Positions 1 through 5,782 of a DNA stretch of 8,866 nucleotides are shown one piece after another; the stretch's first letter is position 1; each line of letters opens with the position of its first letter. The notes below the pieces were generated by a model. It searched no databases. It was given only the letters and a program-made list of their open reading frames with translations, and was not told the origin of the DNA. This DNA is from Bacteroidales bacterium. Its GTDB lineage: Bacteria > Bacteroidota > Bacteroidia > Bacteroidales > UBA932. The position numbers and the translations under genes were made by a program. The stretch lies in assembly GCA_017538685.1 (NCBI GenBank), contig JAFYIK010000207.1, positions 1 to 8,866 of the forward strand, given 5' to 3'.

Positions 1-852
1 CTCCCTCTTCTCCTTACGGTATTTTGCTCCGAAGTTGTTCTTCTTGCCTTCGTTCATCCTGGCGTAGGTCTCCTTGACCTGCTTCTGGATCTCCTGCTGC
101 ATCTTCTCCTGCTCGGCCTCGGTCATAGCAGGCTTGAAGCGCTCGCCGCGGTCGCGTTTGCGTCCGCCGCCCTGGTTTGCGTCGCCCTTGCGGTCGTTCG
201 CGCGGTTGTTGGTCGCGTTCTGGCCCGCCTTCGCAATATCCACCTTCTGCTTGCTGATGCGCTCGCGCTTCTTCGCAGGCTTCTTGTCGAACTGGCTGAG
301 GTCTATCTTGCCGACCACCTTCAGGCTCGCGCCTGCCGCCGCAGGGGCCGCGACAGTCTCCGCGGGCTGCTCAGGCTCGGGTTCCGGTTCAGCAGCCACG
401 GGCTCGGGCTCCACGACGGGTTCCGGTTCGGGTTCCGCGACCGGCTCCGGCTCTGCGACCGGCTCGGGTTCGGGCTCCGCCACAGGTTCCGGCTCGGGTT
501 CCACGACCGGCTCCGGCTTGGGCTCCGGTTTCGGAGTTTCCTTCTTCTCGTTGATGAAGGTGTTGGTCTTGATGCGGACCACCTCCTCGACCTCCTCCTC
601 TTCTGCTTCGGCCTTTGATTTCTTGCCTGAGCGTTCGAGGATTTCGGAAATCTTGATGTCTACCTGCTCCGCAGCCTGTTTGGCCTCGAGGTCTTTGCCG
701 AACGCTTTTGCAATCGCCGGCATAAGGTCCTCGGAGACCTTGGCATTGGGGTTCTCTTCAATGTCCACTCCCTGCTTCTGGAGGAAATCCACCAGATCGC
801 CGAGGCCGACATTGAACTGCCTCATGATTTTGTTAAGTCTTATTTCTGCCAT
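1..852 (-). CDS. infB: Translation initiation factor IF-2, N-terminal 284 residues (partial)
   Basis: IF-2 is the GTPase that brings initiator tRNA to the 30S subunit and promotes subunit joining. Only the N-terminal part is present: the frame is open to the left window edge, so the GTPase domains lie outside. Residues 1-60 ([20 protein letters not shown] onward) match the small IF2_N domain at the start of Bacteroidota IF-2. Residues about 80-106 are acidic, and about 107-161 are a PEP/VAEPEP repeat. Residues 190-284 are Lys/Arg/Gln-rich and charged, the long linker typical of this phylum. The start ATG overlaps the nusA stop as TAATG, which suggests translational coupling. No Shine-Dalgarno sequence is seen. 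The gene is the third of rimP-nusA-infB. Identity rests on the N-terminal domain plus operon position; the GTPase motifs cannot be checked here. Confidence 0.95.
   Translation of the reverse strand, partial: MAEIRLNKIMRQFNVGLGDLVDFLQKQGVDIEENPNAKVSEDLMPAIAKAFGKDLEAKQAAEQVDIKISEILERSGKKSKAEAEEEEVEEVVRIKTNTFINEKKETPKPEPKPEPVVEPEPEPVAEPEPEPVAEPEPVAEPEPEPVVEPEPVAAEPEPEPEQPAETVAAPAAAGASLKVVGKIDLSQFDKKPAKKRERISKQKVDIAKAGQNATNNRANDRKGDANQGGGRKRDRGERFKPAMTEAEQEKMQQEIQKQVKETYARMNEGKKNNFGAKYRKEKRE
371..534 (-). repeat. Degenerate Pro-Glu-Pro repeat tract inside infB
   Basis: This stretch encodes IF-2 residues about 107-161, a run of [11 protein letters not shown] and VVEPEP units. On the plus strand it appears as imperfect copies of short GGCTCCGG/GGTTCC-type words. 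It belongs to the disordered linker between the N-terminal domain and the GTPase core. Its antisense strand stays open as a Gly-Ser-rich frame, a by-product of the repeat. The tract could vary in length between strains through slippage; that is inference. Confidence 0.8.
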
Positions 853-2114
853 TAGTCTTCAAATTCTGCCTTAAGGATGCGCATGACTTCCTCCACTGTC
901 TCGTCCTCGAGATCGGCGCGCTTCGCCACATCCTCGGGACTGATGGCGAGAACGTCCTTCGCCGTGTCGCAGCCGATGCTCTTGAGTTTGTCGATGACCC
1001 ACTGGTCGATTTCGTTCGCGAATTCGTCCAGCGCGACATCTTCCTCGTCCTGCTCTCCCTTCGCAACCTCACGCCAGACCTCGATCTCGCGGTCCACCAG
1101 CATGCCTGCGAGGGCGATGTTGCAGCCTCCGCGGCCGATACCCTTGCGAACCTCGTCCGGCTGCATGTAGACCTTCACCTTGTCGGAAGGACTCTCACCC
1201 ATGTCGATCGAAGAGACCTTCGCGGGGCTGAGGGCGCGCTGGATCATAAGCTGAGGATTCTGGGTCCACTGGATAACGTCGATATTTTCGTTGTGCAGTT
1301 CGCGGACGATGCCCATGATGCGGCCGCCCTTCACGCCGATGCAGGCGCCGATGGGGTCGATACGGTCGTCGTAGGACTCCACAGCCACCTTCGCGCGCTC
1401 GCCGGGGACGCGGACCACCTTCTTGACGGTGATCAGGCCGTCGGCGATTTCAGGAACCTCCTGTTCGAACAGCCTCTCGAGGAACTCGGGAGAAGTACGG
1501 CTGAGGATGATGTAAGGAGTAGTGTTGTTGCGCATCTCCACTGTCTTGATGATGGCGCGGACGGTGTCGTTCTTCTTGAAGTGCTCGCCCGGGATCTGCT
1601 CCATCTTGGGGATGTGCAGTTCGTTGCCGTCTTCGTCCAGGATAAGGACTTCCTTGCTCCAGGTCTGATAGATCTCGCCCGTGAAGATCTCGCCGATCTT
1701 CTCGGAGTACTTCTTATACACATTCGCCTTCTCGATGTCCATAATGCGGCCCTGGAGATTCTGGCGGATGTTCAGGATGCCGCGGCGGCCGAAGCTCTCG
1801 AGGCTGAGTTTCTTCGTGTACTGGTCGCCGATTTCATAGTCGTCGTCGCCGCTGTCCGCGATCACCTGGTCCAGAGTCATCTCCGTGTTGGGATTCTCCA
1901 CTTCCTCCACTATCTCGAAGTTCTGATAGATCTCGCAGGTTCCCTTGTCCACGTTGATAATCACGTCGAAGTTGTCAGCGGAACCGTAGGTCTTCGCTAT
2001 CTGGGTGAGAAACACGTCCTTGAGCACGCCCATCATCACCGGACGGTCGATGCTTTTCTCTTCCTTGAAGTCCTTGAAGGCATCAATCAGAGTCACTACT
2101 TTTTCTTTTTCCAT
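852..2114 (-). CDS. nusA: Transcription termination/antitermination protein NusA
   Basis: NusA binds RNA polymerase and nascent RNA and modulates pausing, intrinsic termination and antitermination. The 420 residues show the full bacterial order: polymerase-binding N-terminal domain (about 1-130), S1 domain (about 137-205), KH1 (about 208-285) and KH2 (about 290-350). KH1 holds [19 protein letters not shown] at 256-272, and KH2 holds [10 protein letters not shown] at 324-333. The acidic C-terminal part (355-420, with [15 protein letters not shown] and ending ILKAEFED) resembles the helix-hairpin-helix-like tail of Bacteroidota NusA. Length and both ends look complete. The start lies 7 bases after the rimP stop, and the TAA stop shares one base with the infB ATG. 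No Shine-Dalgarno sequence is present (TAACATAGAAATG). It is probably co-transcribed from the promoter at 2449-2479. In other bacteria NusA can regulate its own operon, which is relevant to the leader hairpin at 2401-2435. Confidence 0.98.
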   Translation of the reverse strand: MEKEKVVTLIDAFKDFKEEKSIDRPVMMGVLKDVFLTQIAKTYGSADNFDVIINVDKGTCEIYQNFEIVEEVENPNTEMTLDQVIADSGDDDYEIGDQYTKKLSLESFGRRGILNIRQNLQGRIMDIEKANVYKKYSEKIGEIFTGEIYQTWSKEVLILDEDGNELHIPKMEQIPGEHFKKNDTVRAIIKTVEMRNNTTPYIILSRTSPEFLERLFEQEVPEIADGLITVKKVVRVPGERAKVAVESYDDRIDPIGACIGVKGGRIMGIVRELHNENIDVIQWTQNPQLMIQRALSPAKVSSIDMGESPSDKVKVYMQPDEVRKGIGRGGCNIALAGMLVDREIEVWREVAKGEQDEEDVALDEFANEIDQWVIDKLKSIGCDTAKDVLAISPEDVAKRADLEDETVEEVMRILKAEFED

Positions 2115-2121
2115 TTCTATG

Positions 2122-2394
2122 TTAGTCTTTTACTGTTTCCAAAAGCTTGTCCGCTTCCTCGGGGCTGAGCCCTACTGAGCTGACTGTGAGGGAATAATCC
2201 TCGATGTTGCGGTCGAAGGCGTCCAGGATCGCCCTATGCACATACTCGCAATCCTCAATGTCCACCGGGCCCTGCTCTTTGTCGATAGTCACTTCGAACA
2301 CATTTTCGTCGTCGTCGAAAAGCAGCTCGACGACCTTGCATCCTTTTTCTGCGGCGGCTTTCAGCAGCACCGCTTCGAATTCTGATTTCTTCAT
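2122..2394 (-). CDS. rimP: Short RimP-like ribosome maturation factor lacking the C-terminal domain
   Basis: RimP assists 30S subunit maturation. This 90-residue protein has only the N-terminal alpha/beta domain: VVELLFDDDENVFEVTIDKE, then the 'V-D-I-E-D-C' segment (about residues 44-49), then IEDYSLTVSSVGL (about 64-76), which matches the conserved VSS-x-GL motif of the family. RimP proteins are usually about 150 residues, with an SH3-like C-terminal domain after this motif. Here translation stops 14 residues later (SPEEADKLLETVKD), and only 7 bases separate the stop from nusA, so no room remains for the missing domain in any frame. The immediate position before nusA-infB strongly supports the RimP assignment. 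The start has an A/T-rich leader (TATAAGATATG) and no Shine-Dalgarno sequence. It is either a naturally minimal RimP or a truncated, possibly decaying copy; the well-formed acidic tail and intact spacing favour a functional gene. Confidence 0.85.
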   Translation of the reverse strand: MKKSEFEAVLLKAAAEKGCKVVELLFDDDENVFEVTIDKEQGPVDIEDCEYVHRAILDAFDRNIEDYSLTVSSVGLSPEEADKLLETVKD

Positions 2395-2400
2395 ATCTTA

Positions 2401-2435
2401 TAAACAAAGATAGGCGGCCCTTTCGGCCTCCTATC
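2401..2435 (-). terminator. Hairpin plus U-rich tract in the rimP leader: terminator or attenuator
   Basis: Bases 2409-2435 form a hairpin with a 6-bp outer stem (GATAGG/CCTATC), one A-G mismatch, a 4-bp GGCC/GGCC inner stem and a 5-base loop (GAAAG). On the minus strand it is followed directly by TTTGTTTA, as in an intrinsic terminator. It could end the envelope transcript coming from the WbqC-family gene. It also lies about 10 bases downstream of the predicted start site of the rimP promoter, so transcripts from that promoter would carry it as a leader structure. Whether it terminates, attenuates or protects the RNA cannot be decided from sequence. Confidence 0.55.
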
Positions 2436-2448
2436 TCTTTCACGGATG

Positions 2449-2479
2449 CAAATATAGCACTATTATTTCAATATGCAAA
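2449..2479 (-). promoter_or_regulatory. Bacteroidota-type promoter for rimP-nusA-infB
   Basis: On the minus strand TTTG (2479-2476) is followed by a 19-base spacer and TATATTTG (2456-2449). This matches the primary-sigma consensus of Bacteroidota (TTTG, about 19 bases, TAnnTTTG) in both boxes and spacing. Transcription should start near 2445, giving a leader of about 50 bases before the rimP ATG at 2394. The upstream box lies within the last codons of the WbqC-family gene, so this operon can be transcribed independently of the envelope block. Confidence 0.75.
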
Positions 2480-3026
2480 TACTTTCCGGACCCTCGTTGA
2501 ACAGCAGGTCCATCACCGACAGATTCCCCACGAATCCGAACTTGTCGCGGAACACCTGCCAGTACTCGCGCGTCTGAAGATAAGGCGCTTTCTTAGGATG
2601 GATCACGTCGCGCAGGTCTTCCCCGTCGCCGGGGCCGGCCTGAACGACTATCCCTATCTTCCTGCAGAAGAAATCAGTGATGCGCGAATTCAGCTCCCAG
2701 AGCGTCTCGGGATGCGAATCCAGGATCGCGAACAGCTCGTCGCGGTAGTACTCGAAGAATGGAGAACTGTAGTAGGCGGTCTCTATCGCATACTTCGTCC
2801 GGCGTACCCAGTCGGTCGAGTAATCCACCCGGACCTCCGTGATCTTTCTGCGCCCGTCGTGGACTATCGGCACCCGCAGGTCCTCCACGCCGTTGGAAGT
2901 GAGTATCCTGCAGCGGTTGCGGTAGGTCTGCTTCTGATAATTCTCGTCAGTATCTATGCGAACAGAGTACCTCGCCAGCACGGCAAAGTACTCTGTAGGG
3001 GGGAAGTATGCGCTCGAAAGCAGCAT
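2463..3026 (-). CDS. WbqC-family protein
   Basis: The 187 residues resemble the WbqC-like family (PF08889), common in Bacteroidota and named after a gene from an O-antigen cluster; its biochemical role is not firmly established. Recognisable parts are the N-terminus LLSSAYFPPTEYFAVL, the block ENYQKQTYRNRCRILTSNG (about 28-46), the Val/Pro strand DLRVPIVHDG, and AYYSSPFFEYYRDELF (about 84-99). No signal peptide or membrane segment is seen, so it is probably cytoplasmic. It starts 3 bases after the lpxA stop and has no ribosome-binding site, so it is likely coupled to lpxA as the last gene of the envelope block. This position fits a role in surface glycan or lipid A metabolism, but that is inference from context. 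The gene's 3' end holds the upstream element of the next promoter. Confidence 0.8.
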   Translation of the reverse strand: MLLSSAYFPPTEYFAVLARYSVRIDTDENYQKQTYRNRCRILTSNGVEDLRVPIVHDGRRKITEVRVDYSTDWVRRTKYAIETAYYSSPFFEYYRDELFAILDSHPETLWELNSRITDFFCRKIGIVVQAGPGDGEDLRDVIHPKKAPYLQTREYWQVFRDKFGFVGNLSVMDLLFNEGPESICILK

Positions 3027-3029
3027 ACC

Positions 3030-3842
3030 TTATTCGATGGCGCCCTTCTCGGTGACGTCGTTTCCGCGGACGATGCCGCGCTTCGAATTGCGGATGAAGT
3101 TGATGATCTCGAACTTCTCCGGAGTGTCCGGGAAACCGGCCTCCACCTTCGCCAGGCCGTCGGTGACGTTGTTTCCCTGGTAGTAGATGGTGTCGTAGAT
3201 GTCCTTGATCATACGGACGGTGTCCGAATCGAAGCCCCTGCGGCGCAGACCGACTATGTTCACGCCTGCGTAGCAGATAGGCTCGCGGCCGCACAGCGAA
3301 TACGGAGGGATGTCCTTGTTCACCTTGCTGCCGCCGCCGACCATAGCGTGCTTGCCGATGTGAGAGAACTGGTGCACGACCGTGCTGCCACCGAGGATGG
3401 CCCAGTCGTCCACGTCCGTCTCGCCGGCGATGCCGACATAGCTTACGAGGATGCAGTGGTTGCCCACGGTGCAATCGTGCGCTACGTGCACATACGACAT
3501 AATCAGCACGTCGTTGCCGATGCGGGTGACGCCCTTGCCGCTCGCTTTTGTTCCTCGGTTGATGGTGGCGCACTCACGAATGTTCACCCTGTCGCCGATC
3601 TCCACATAGGTGACTTCCCCGTCGAACTTGAGGTCCTGGGGGATGGCGCCTACCACGGCGCCCGGGAACACGGTGCAGTCCTTGCCCATCTTCACATAAG
3701 AGAAGATAGTGGCGTGGGGATATATCTTGCAGCCGTCGCCGATCTCGACATTGTCGTCCACGAAGGCGTAAGGTCCGATCTCGACGTTGTCGCCGAGTTT
3801 CGCGCCCGGATGGACGGTTGCAAGAGGATGGATATTGTTCAT
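3030..3842 (-). CDS. lpxA: Acyl-ACP--UDP-N-acetylglucosamine O-acyltransferase
   Basis: LpxA catalyses the first step of lipid A synthesis, transferring a 3-hydroxyacyl chain from acyl carrier protein to the 3-OH of UDP-GlcNAc in the cytoplasm. The 270 residues begin with hexapeptide repeats of a left-handed beta-helix (about 10-185) and end in the helical C-terminal domain. Aligning by eye to E. coli LpxA, the catalytic base His125 is H122 (VHVAHDC), His122 is H119, Lys76 is K72 (QDLKF), His160 is H157 (VHQF), Gly173 is G170 (MVGGG) and Arg204 is R201 (GLRRRGF). The position of E. coli His144 holds Glu141 (IAGETDVDD). Length matches the family. It starts 6 bases after lpxC and ends 3 bases before the WbqC-family gene, so it is internal to an operon. 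Confidence 0.97.
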   Translation of the reverse strand: MNNIHPLATVHPGAKLGDNVEIGPYAFVDDNVEIGDGCKIYPHATIFSYVKMGKDCTVFPGAVVGAIPQDLKFDGEVTYVEIGDRVNIRECATINRGTKASGKGVTRIGNDVLIMSYVHVAHDCTVGNHCILVSYVGIAGETDVDDWAILGGSTVVHQFSHIGKHAMVGGGSKVNKDIPPYSLCGREPICYAGVNIVGLRRRGFDSDTVRMIKDIYDTIYYQGNNVTDGLAKVEAGFPDTPEKFEIINFIRNSKRGIVRGNDVTEKGAIE

Positions 3843-3848
3843 AATTAT

Positions 3849-4754
3849 CTATTTAATCATTTGTGCAACTTTGGTGTTGATGCTGTGGCCGGGTTTGTAG
3901 GCCGTGATCTTGGCTTTCAGGAAACCGCCGCAGAGCCTGAGGTCTCCGAGGAGGTCGAGCATTTTGTGACGCCCGCACTCGTCCGGATAACGCAGCTCGA
4001 TGTGGTTCAGATACCCTCTTCCGGTCACGGCGAGATTCGGCTGGCGAAGTATCCTTCTGATGATGCCCATCTTAAGCCTGCTGACGGGCTTCTCCACTAT
4101 CACTATCGCATTGCCGAGGTCTCCGCCTTTCACCAGGCCGGCCAGGAGCATTCCGAACACTTCGTGAAGGAAGCAGAAGGTCCTGCAGGGAGCGATCTCG
4201 CTCACATAATCCACTGAAGGATCCCACTTGATAGTCTGCACGCCGAGCACCTTGGAGTTGAAATCGATGGTCGATTCCACTGTCAGGGTGTCTGCAGGCT
4301 CCACCTTGATCCACGAACCGGTCTTGGGGTTCCTGTATTCCAGCACTTCGCTCACTTCTATCCAGTTCCTGTCCGCGTCCTGCTCCACCGTGCCGTCTTT
4401 GGCTATCGCATCCACGTAGGGTTTCGCGCTGCCGTCCAGGATGGGAACCTCGCGGTTGTTGATGCGCACAAAGGCATTGTCGATTCCCAGGCCCGTGAGC
4501 GCGGAGAGCAGGTGCTCCACCGTGCTGACCGTCACGCCGTGAGCCGTGATGGTGGTGCTGCGCGCCGTCTTCGACACATTCTCCGCCACGGCGTCCACAT
4601 ATGCTTCGTGGCCGTGGATCTTCGGCAGGTCGGTCCTGATGAACCTTACGCCGGTGTTTTCGGGAGCGGGACATATCTGCATATTGGCATAAAAGCCCGT
4701 ATGCAGTCCTTTTCCTTCGAAGGAATATATCTTAGAAAGTGTGCGTTGTTTCAT
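3849..4754 (-). CDS. lpxC: UDP-3-O-acyl-N-acetylglucosamine deacetylase, single-domain
   Basis: LpxC is the zinc-dependent deacetylase and committed step of lipid A synthesis. Visible signatures are FEGKGLHTGF near the start, VSTVEHLLSAL with zinc ligand H81 and E80, RTFCF (about 191-195), and GRHKMLDLLGDL with zinc ligands H263 and D267. The C-terminal GHSINTKVAQMIK includes H290, equivalent to E. coli His265. All ligands and catalytic residues expected for an active enzyme are present. The protein is 301 residues, the size of the proteobacterial enzyme. In most characterised Bacteroidota LpxC is fused to a FabZ dehydratase in a protein of about 460 residues. Here a TAG stop falls at the domain junction and lpxA begins 6 bases later, so the FabZ half is absent. 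The gene lies 32 bases after lpxD; no Shine-Dalgarno sequence is seen. Confidence 0.97.
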   Translation of the reverse strand: MKQRTLSKIYSFEGKGLHTGFYANMQICPAPENTGVRFIRTDLPKIHGHEAYVDAVAENVSKTARSTTITAHGVTVSTVEHLLSALTGLGIDNAFVRINNREVPILDGSAKPYVDAIAKDGTVEQDADRNWIEVSEVLEYRNPKTGSWIKVEPADTLTVESTIDFNSKVLGVQTIKWDPSVDYVSEIAPCRTFCFLHEVFGMLLAGLVKGGDLGNAIVIVEKPVSRLKMGIIRRILRQPNLAVTGRGYLNHIELRYPDECGRHKMLDLLGDLRLCGGFLKAKITAYKPGHSINTKVAQMIK

Positions 4755-4765
4755 AAAAGCGGGCG

Positions 4766-4773
4766 CAAAGATA
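4766..4773 (-). promoter_or_regulatory. Candidate -7 box in the lpxD-lpxC gap
   Basis: The minus strand reads TATCTTTG followed by C, a good match to the Bacteroidota TAnnTTTG box, in the 32-base gap before lpxC. No TTTG lies 18-21 bases upstream, and the predicted start would leave a leader of only about 8 bases. It may be a weak internal promoter or a chance match; the block is compact enough to be one operon without it. Confidence 0.3.
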
Positions 4774-4786
4774 GGAAAACTTTTCG

Positions 4787-5773
4787 TTATTCCTCACCAC
4801 TTGCCTTAAACTTTGCGTATGCCCTCATAAAAGTGCTGTGCGGTATGCCCGGCATACCCATCAGCACCTGCCCGCTCTTGCGGACGTTTCCGATGACTCC
4901 CGCCTGCGCTGCGACCGTCGTGTGCGGAGCAACCTTGATATGGCCGACTATGCCCGCCTGGCCGGCTATGATGCAGCCTTCGCCTATCACAGCCGAGCCC
5001 GCGATGCCGCTGAGACCCGCCATAGCGGTGTTCTTCCCCACCACCACGTTGTGCGCCACAAGGCAGAGGTCGTCGATCCTGACGCCGTCTTCGATGATGG
5101 TGCTCTCCATAGGAGCTTTGTCCACACAGGCGTTGGAGCCGATTTCCACGTCGCTGCCGATAATCACGTTTCCGACGTGCTCGATCTTCTTCCAGCTGCC
5201 GTCCGGCTGAAGGGCATTGCCGAAGCCGTCGTCGCCGATGATGCAGCCGGCGTGCAGGATGGTCCTGTCGCCCACTACCGTGTCCGCAAAAATGTGCGCG
5301 CCCGGATAGATGATGCACTTCTCCCCTATCTTCACGTTGTCGCCGATGGTCACGTTGTCGTAGATTTTCGTGCAATCGCCGATTGTCGTTTTCTTGCCGA
5401 TCGTCACGAAATCGCCTACCCACACCTTCTTGCCGACCCTGGCGCTCCAGGCTATGCGGCAGCGGCCGCGGTGGCGGCGGTAGGATTTGTGCTGCGACTT
5501 CACGTACTCAAGCAGCTCGGCGAGGGCGCTGTAGGCGTTCTCCACCCTCACGAGGGTGGGAGTGACCGCCTCCTTAGGCTCGAAGTCCTTGTTTACCAGC
5601 AGAATTGAAGCCTTGCTGGTGTAGACATATTGCTCGTATTTCGGGTTTGCGTAGAAGCAGAGTTCTCCGGGTTTGCCGTGCTCGATTTTGGCGAATGTGG
5701 TCGCCGTGGCCTGCGGGTCGCCATCTACAGTCCCTTTGAGGACTTCGGCGAGTTCCTTTGCTGTGAATTTCAT
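4787..5773 (-). CDS. lpxD: UDP-3-O-acylglucosamine N-acyltransferase
   Basis: LpxD adds the second 3-hydroxyacyl chain, on the amino group, after LpxC has deacetylated the sugar. The 328 residues comprise the N-terminal uridine-binding domain (about 1-95; KFTAKELAEVLKGTVDGD, then KPGELCFYANPKYEQYV), a short Arg-rich linker (YRRHRGRCR, about 98-106), and a left-handed beta-helix of hexapeptide repeats (about 110-300). The closing helix is TFMRAYAKFKASGEE. H241 in VAHNVVVG corresponds to the E. coli catalytic His239, and H278 in VGHI to His276. IIGDDGFGNA is the conserved substrate loop. It starts 9 bases after the upstream outer membrane protein gene, with an A-rich, Shine-Dalgarno-free leader (AAAGAAAAGAAATG). 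The gene order lpxD-lpxC-lpxA is the common Bacteroidota arrangement, and acyl transfer acts on a cytoplasmic or inner-membrane-face intermediate. Confidence 0.96.
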   Translation of the reverse strand: MKFTAKELAEVLKGTVDGDPQATATTFAKIEHGKPGELCFYANPKYEQYVYTSKASILLVNKDFEPKEAVTPTLVRVENAYSALAELLEYVKSQHKSYRRHRGRCRIAWSARVGKKVWVGDFVTIGKKTTIGDCTKIYDNVTIGDNVKIGEKCIIYPGAHIFADTVVGDRTILHAGCIIGDDGFGNALQPDGSWKKIEHVGNVIIGSDVEIGSNACVDKAPMESTIIEDGVRIDDLCLVAHNVVVGKNTAMAGLSGIAGSAVIGEGCIIAGQAGIVGHIKVAPHTTVAAQAGVIGNVRKSGQVLMGMPGIPHSTFMRAYAKFKASGEE

Positions 5774-5782
5774 TTCTTTTCT

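Noticed and set aside
74..874. Gly-Ser repeat protein on the plus strand
   Set aside because: The repeats are the reverse complement of the Pro-Glu repeats of IF-2, whose frame continues with the correct N-terminal domain.
1293..2168. 291-residue plus-strand open frame opposite nusA
   Set aside because: NusA on the other strand has all its domains; this frame is rich in Asp, His, Leu and Val from reversed codons and resembles no family.
2598..4217. 539-residue plus-strand open frame opposite lpxC, lpxA and the WbqC-family gene
   Set aside because: It spans three recognised genes in antisense, has no domain signature, and its composition reflects the complement of hexapeptide-repeat codons.
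4774..4786. GAAAACTTTTC inverted repeat between lpxD and lpxC as a terminator
   Set aside because: The possible stem is 5 bp of A-T pairs with a 1-base loop and no following U tract, so it cannot act as an intrinsic terminator.
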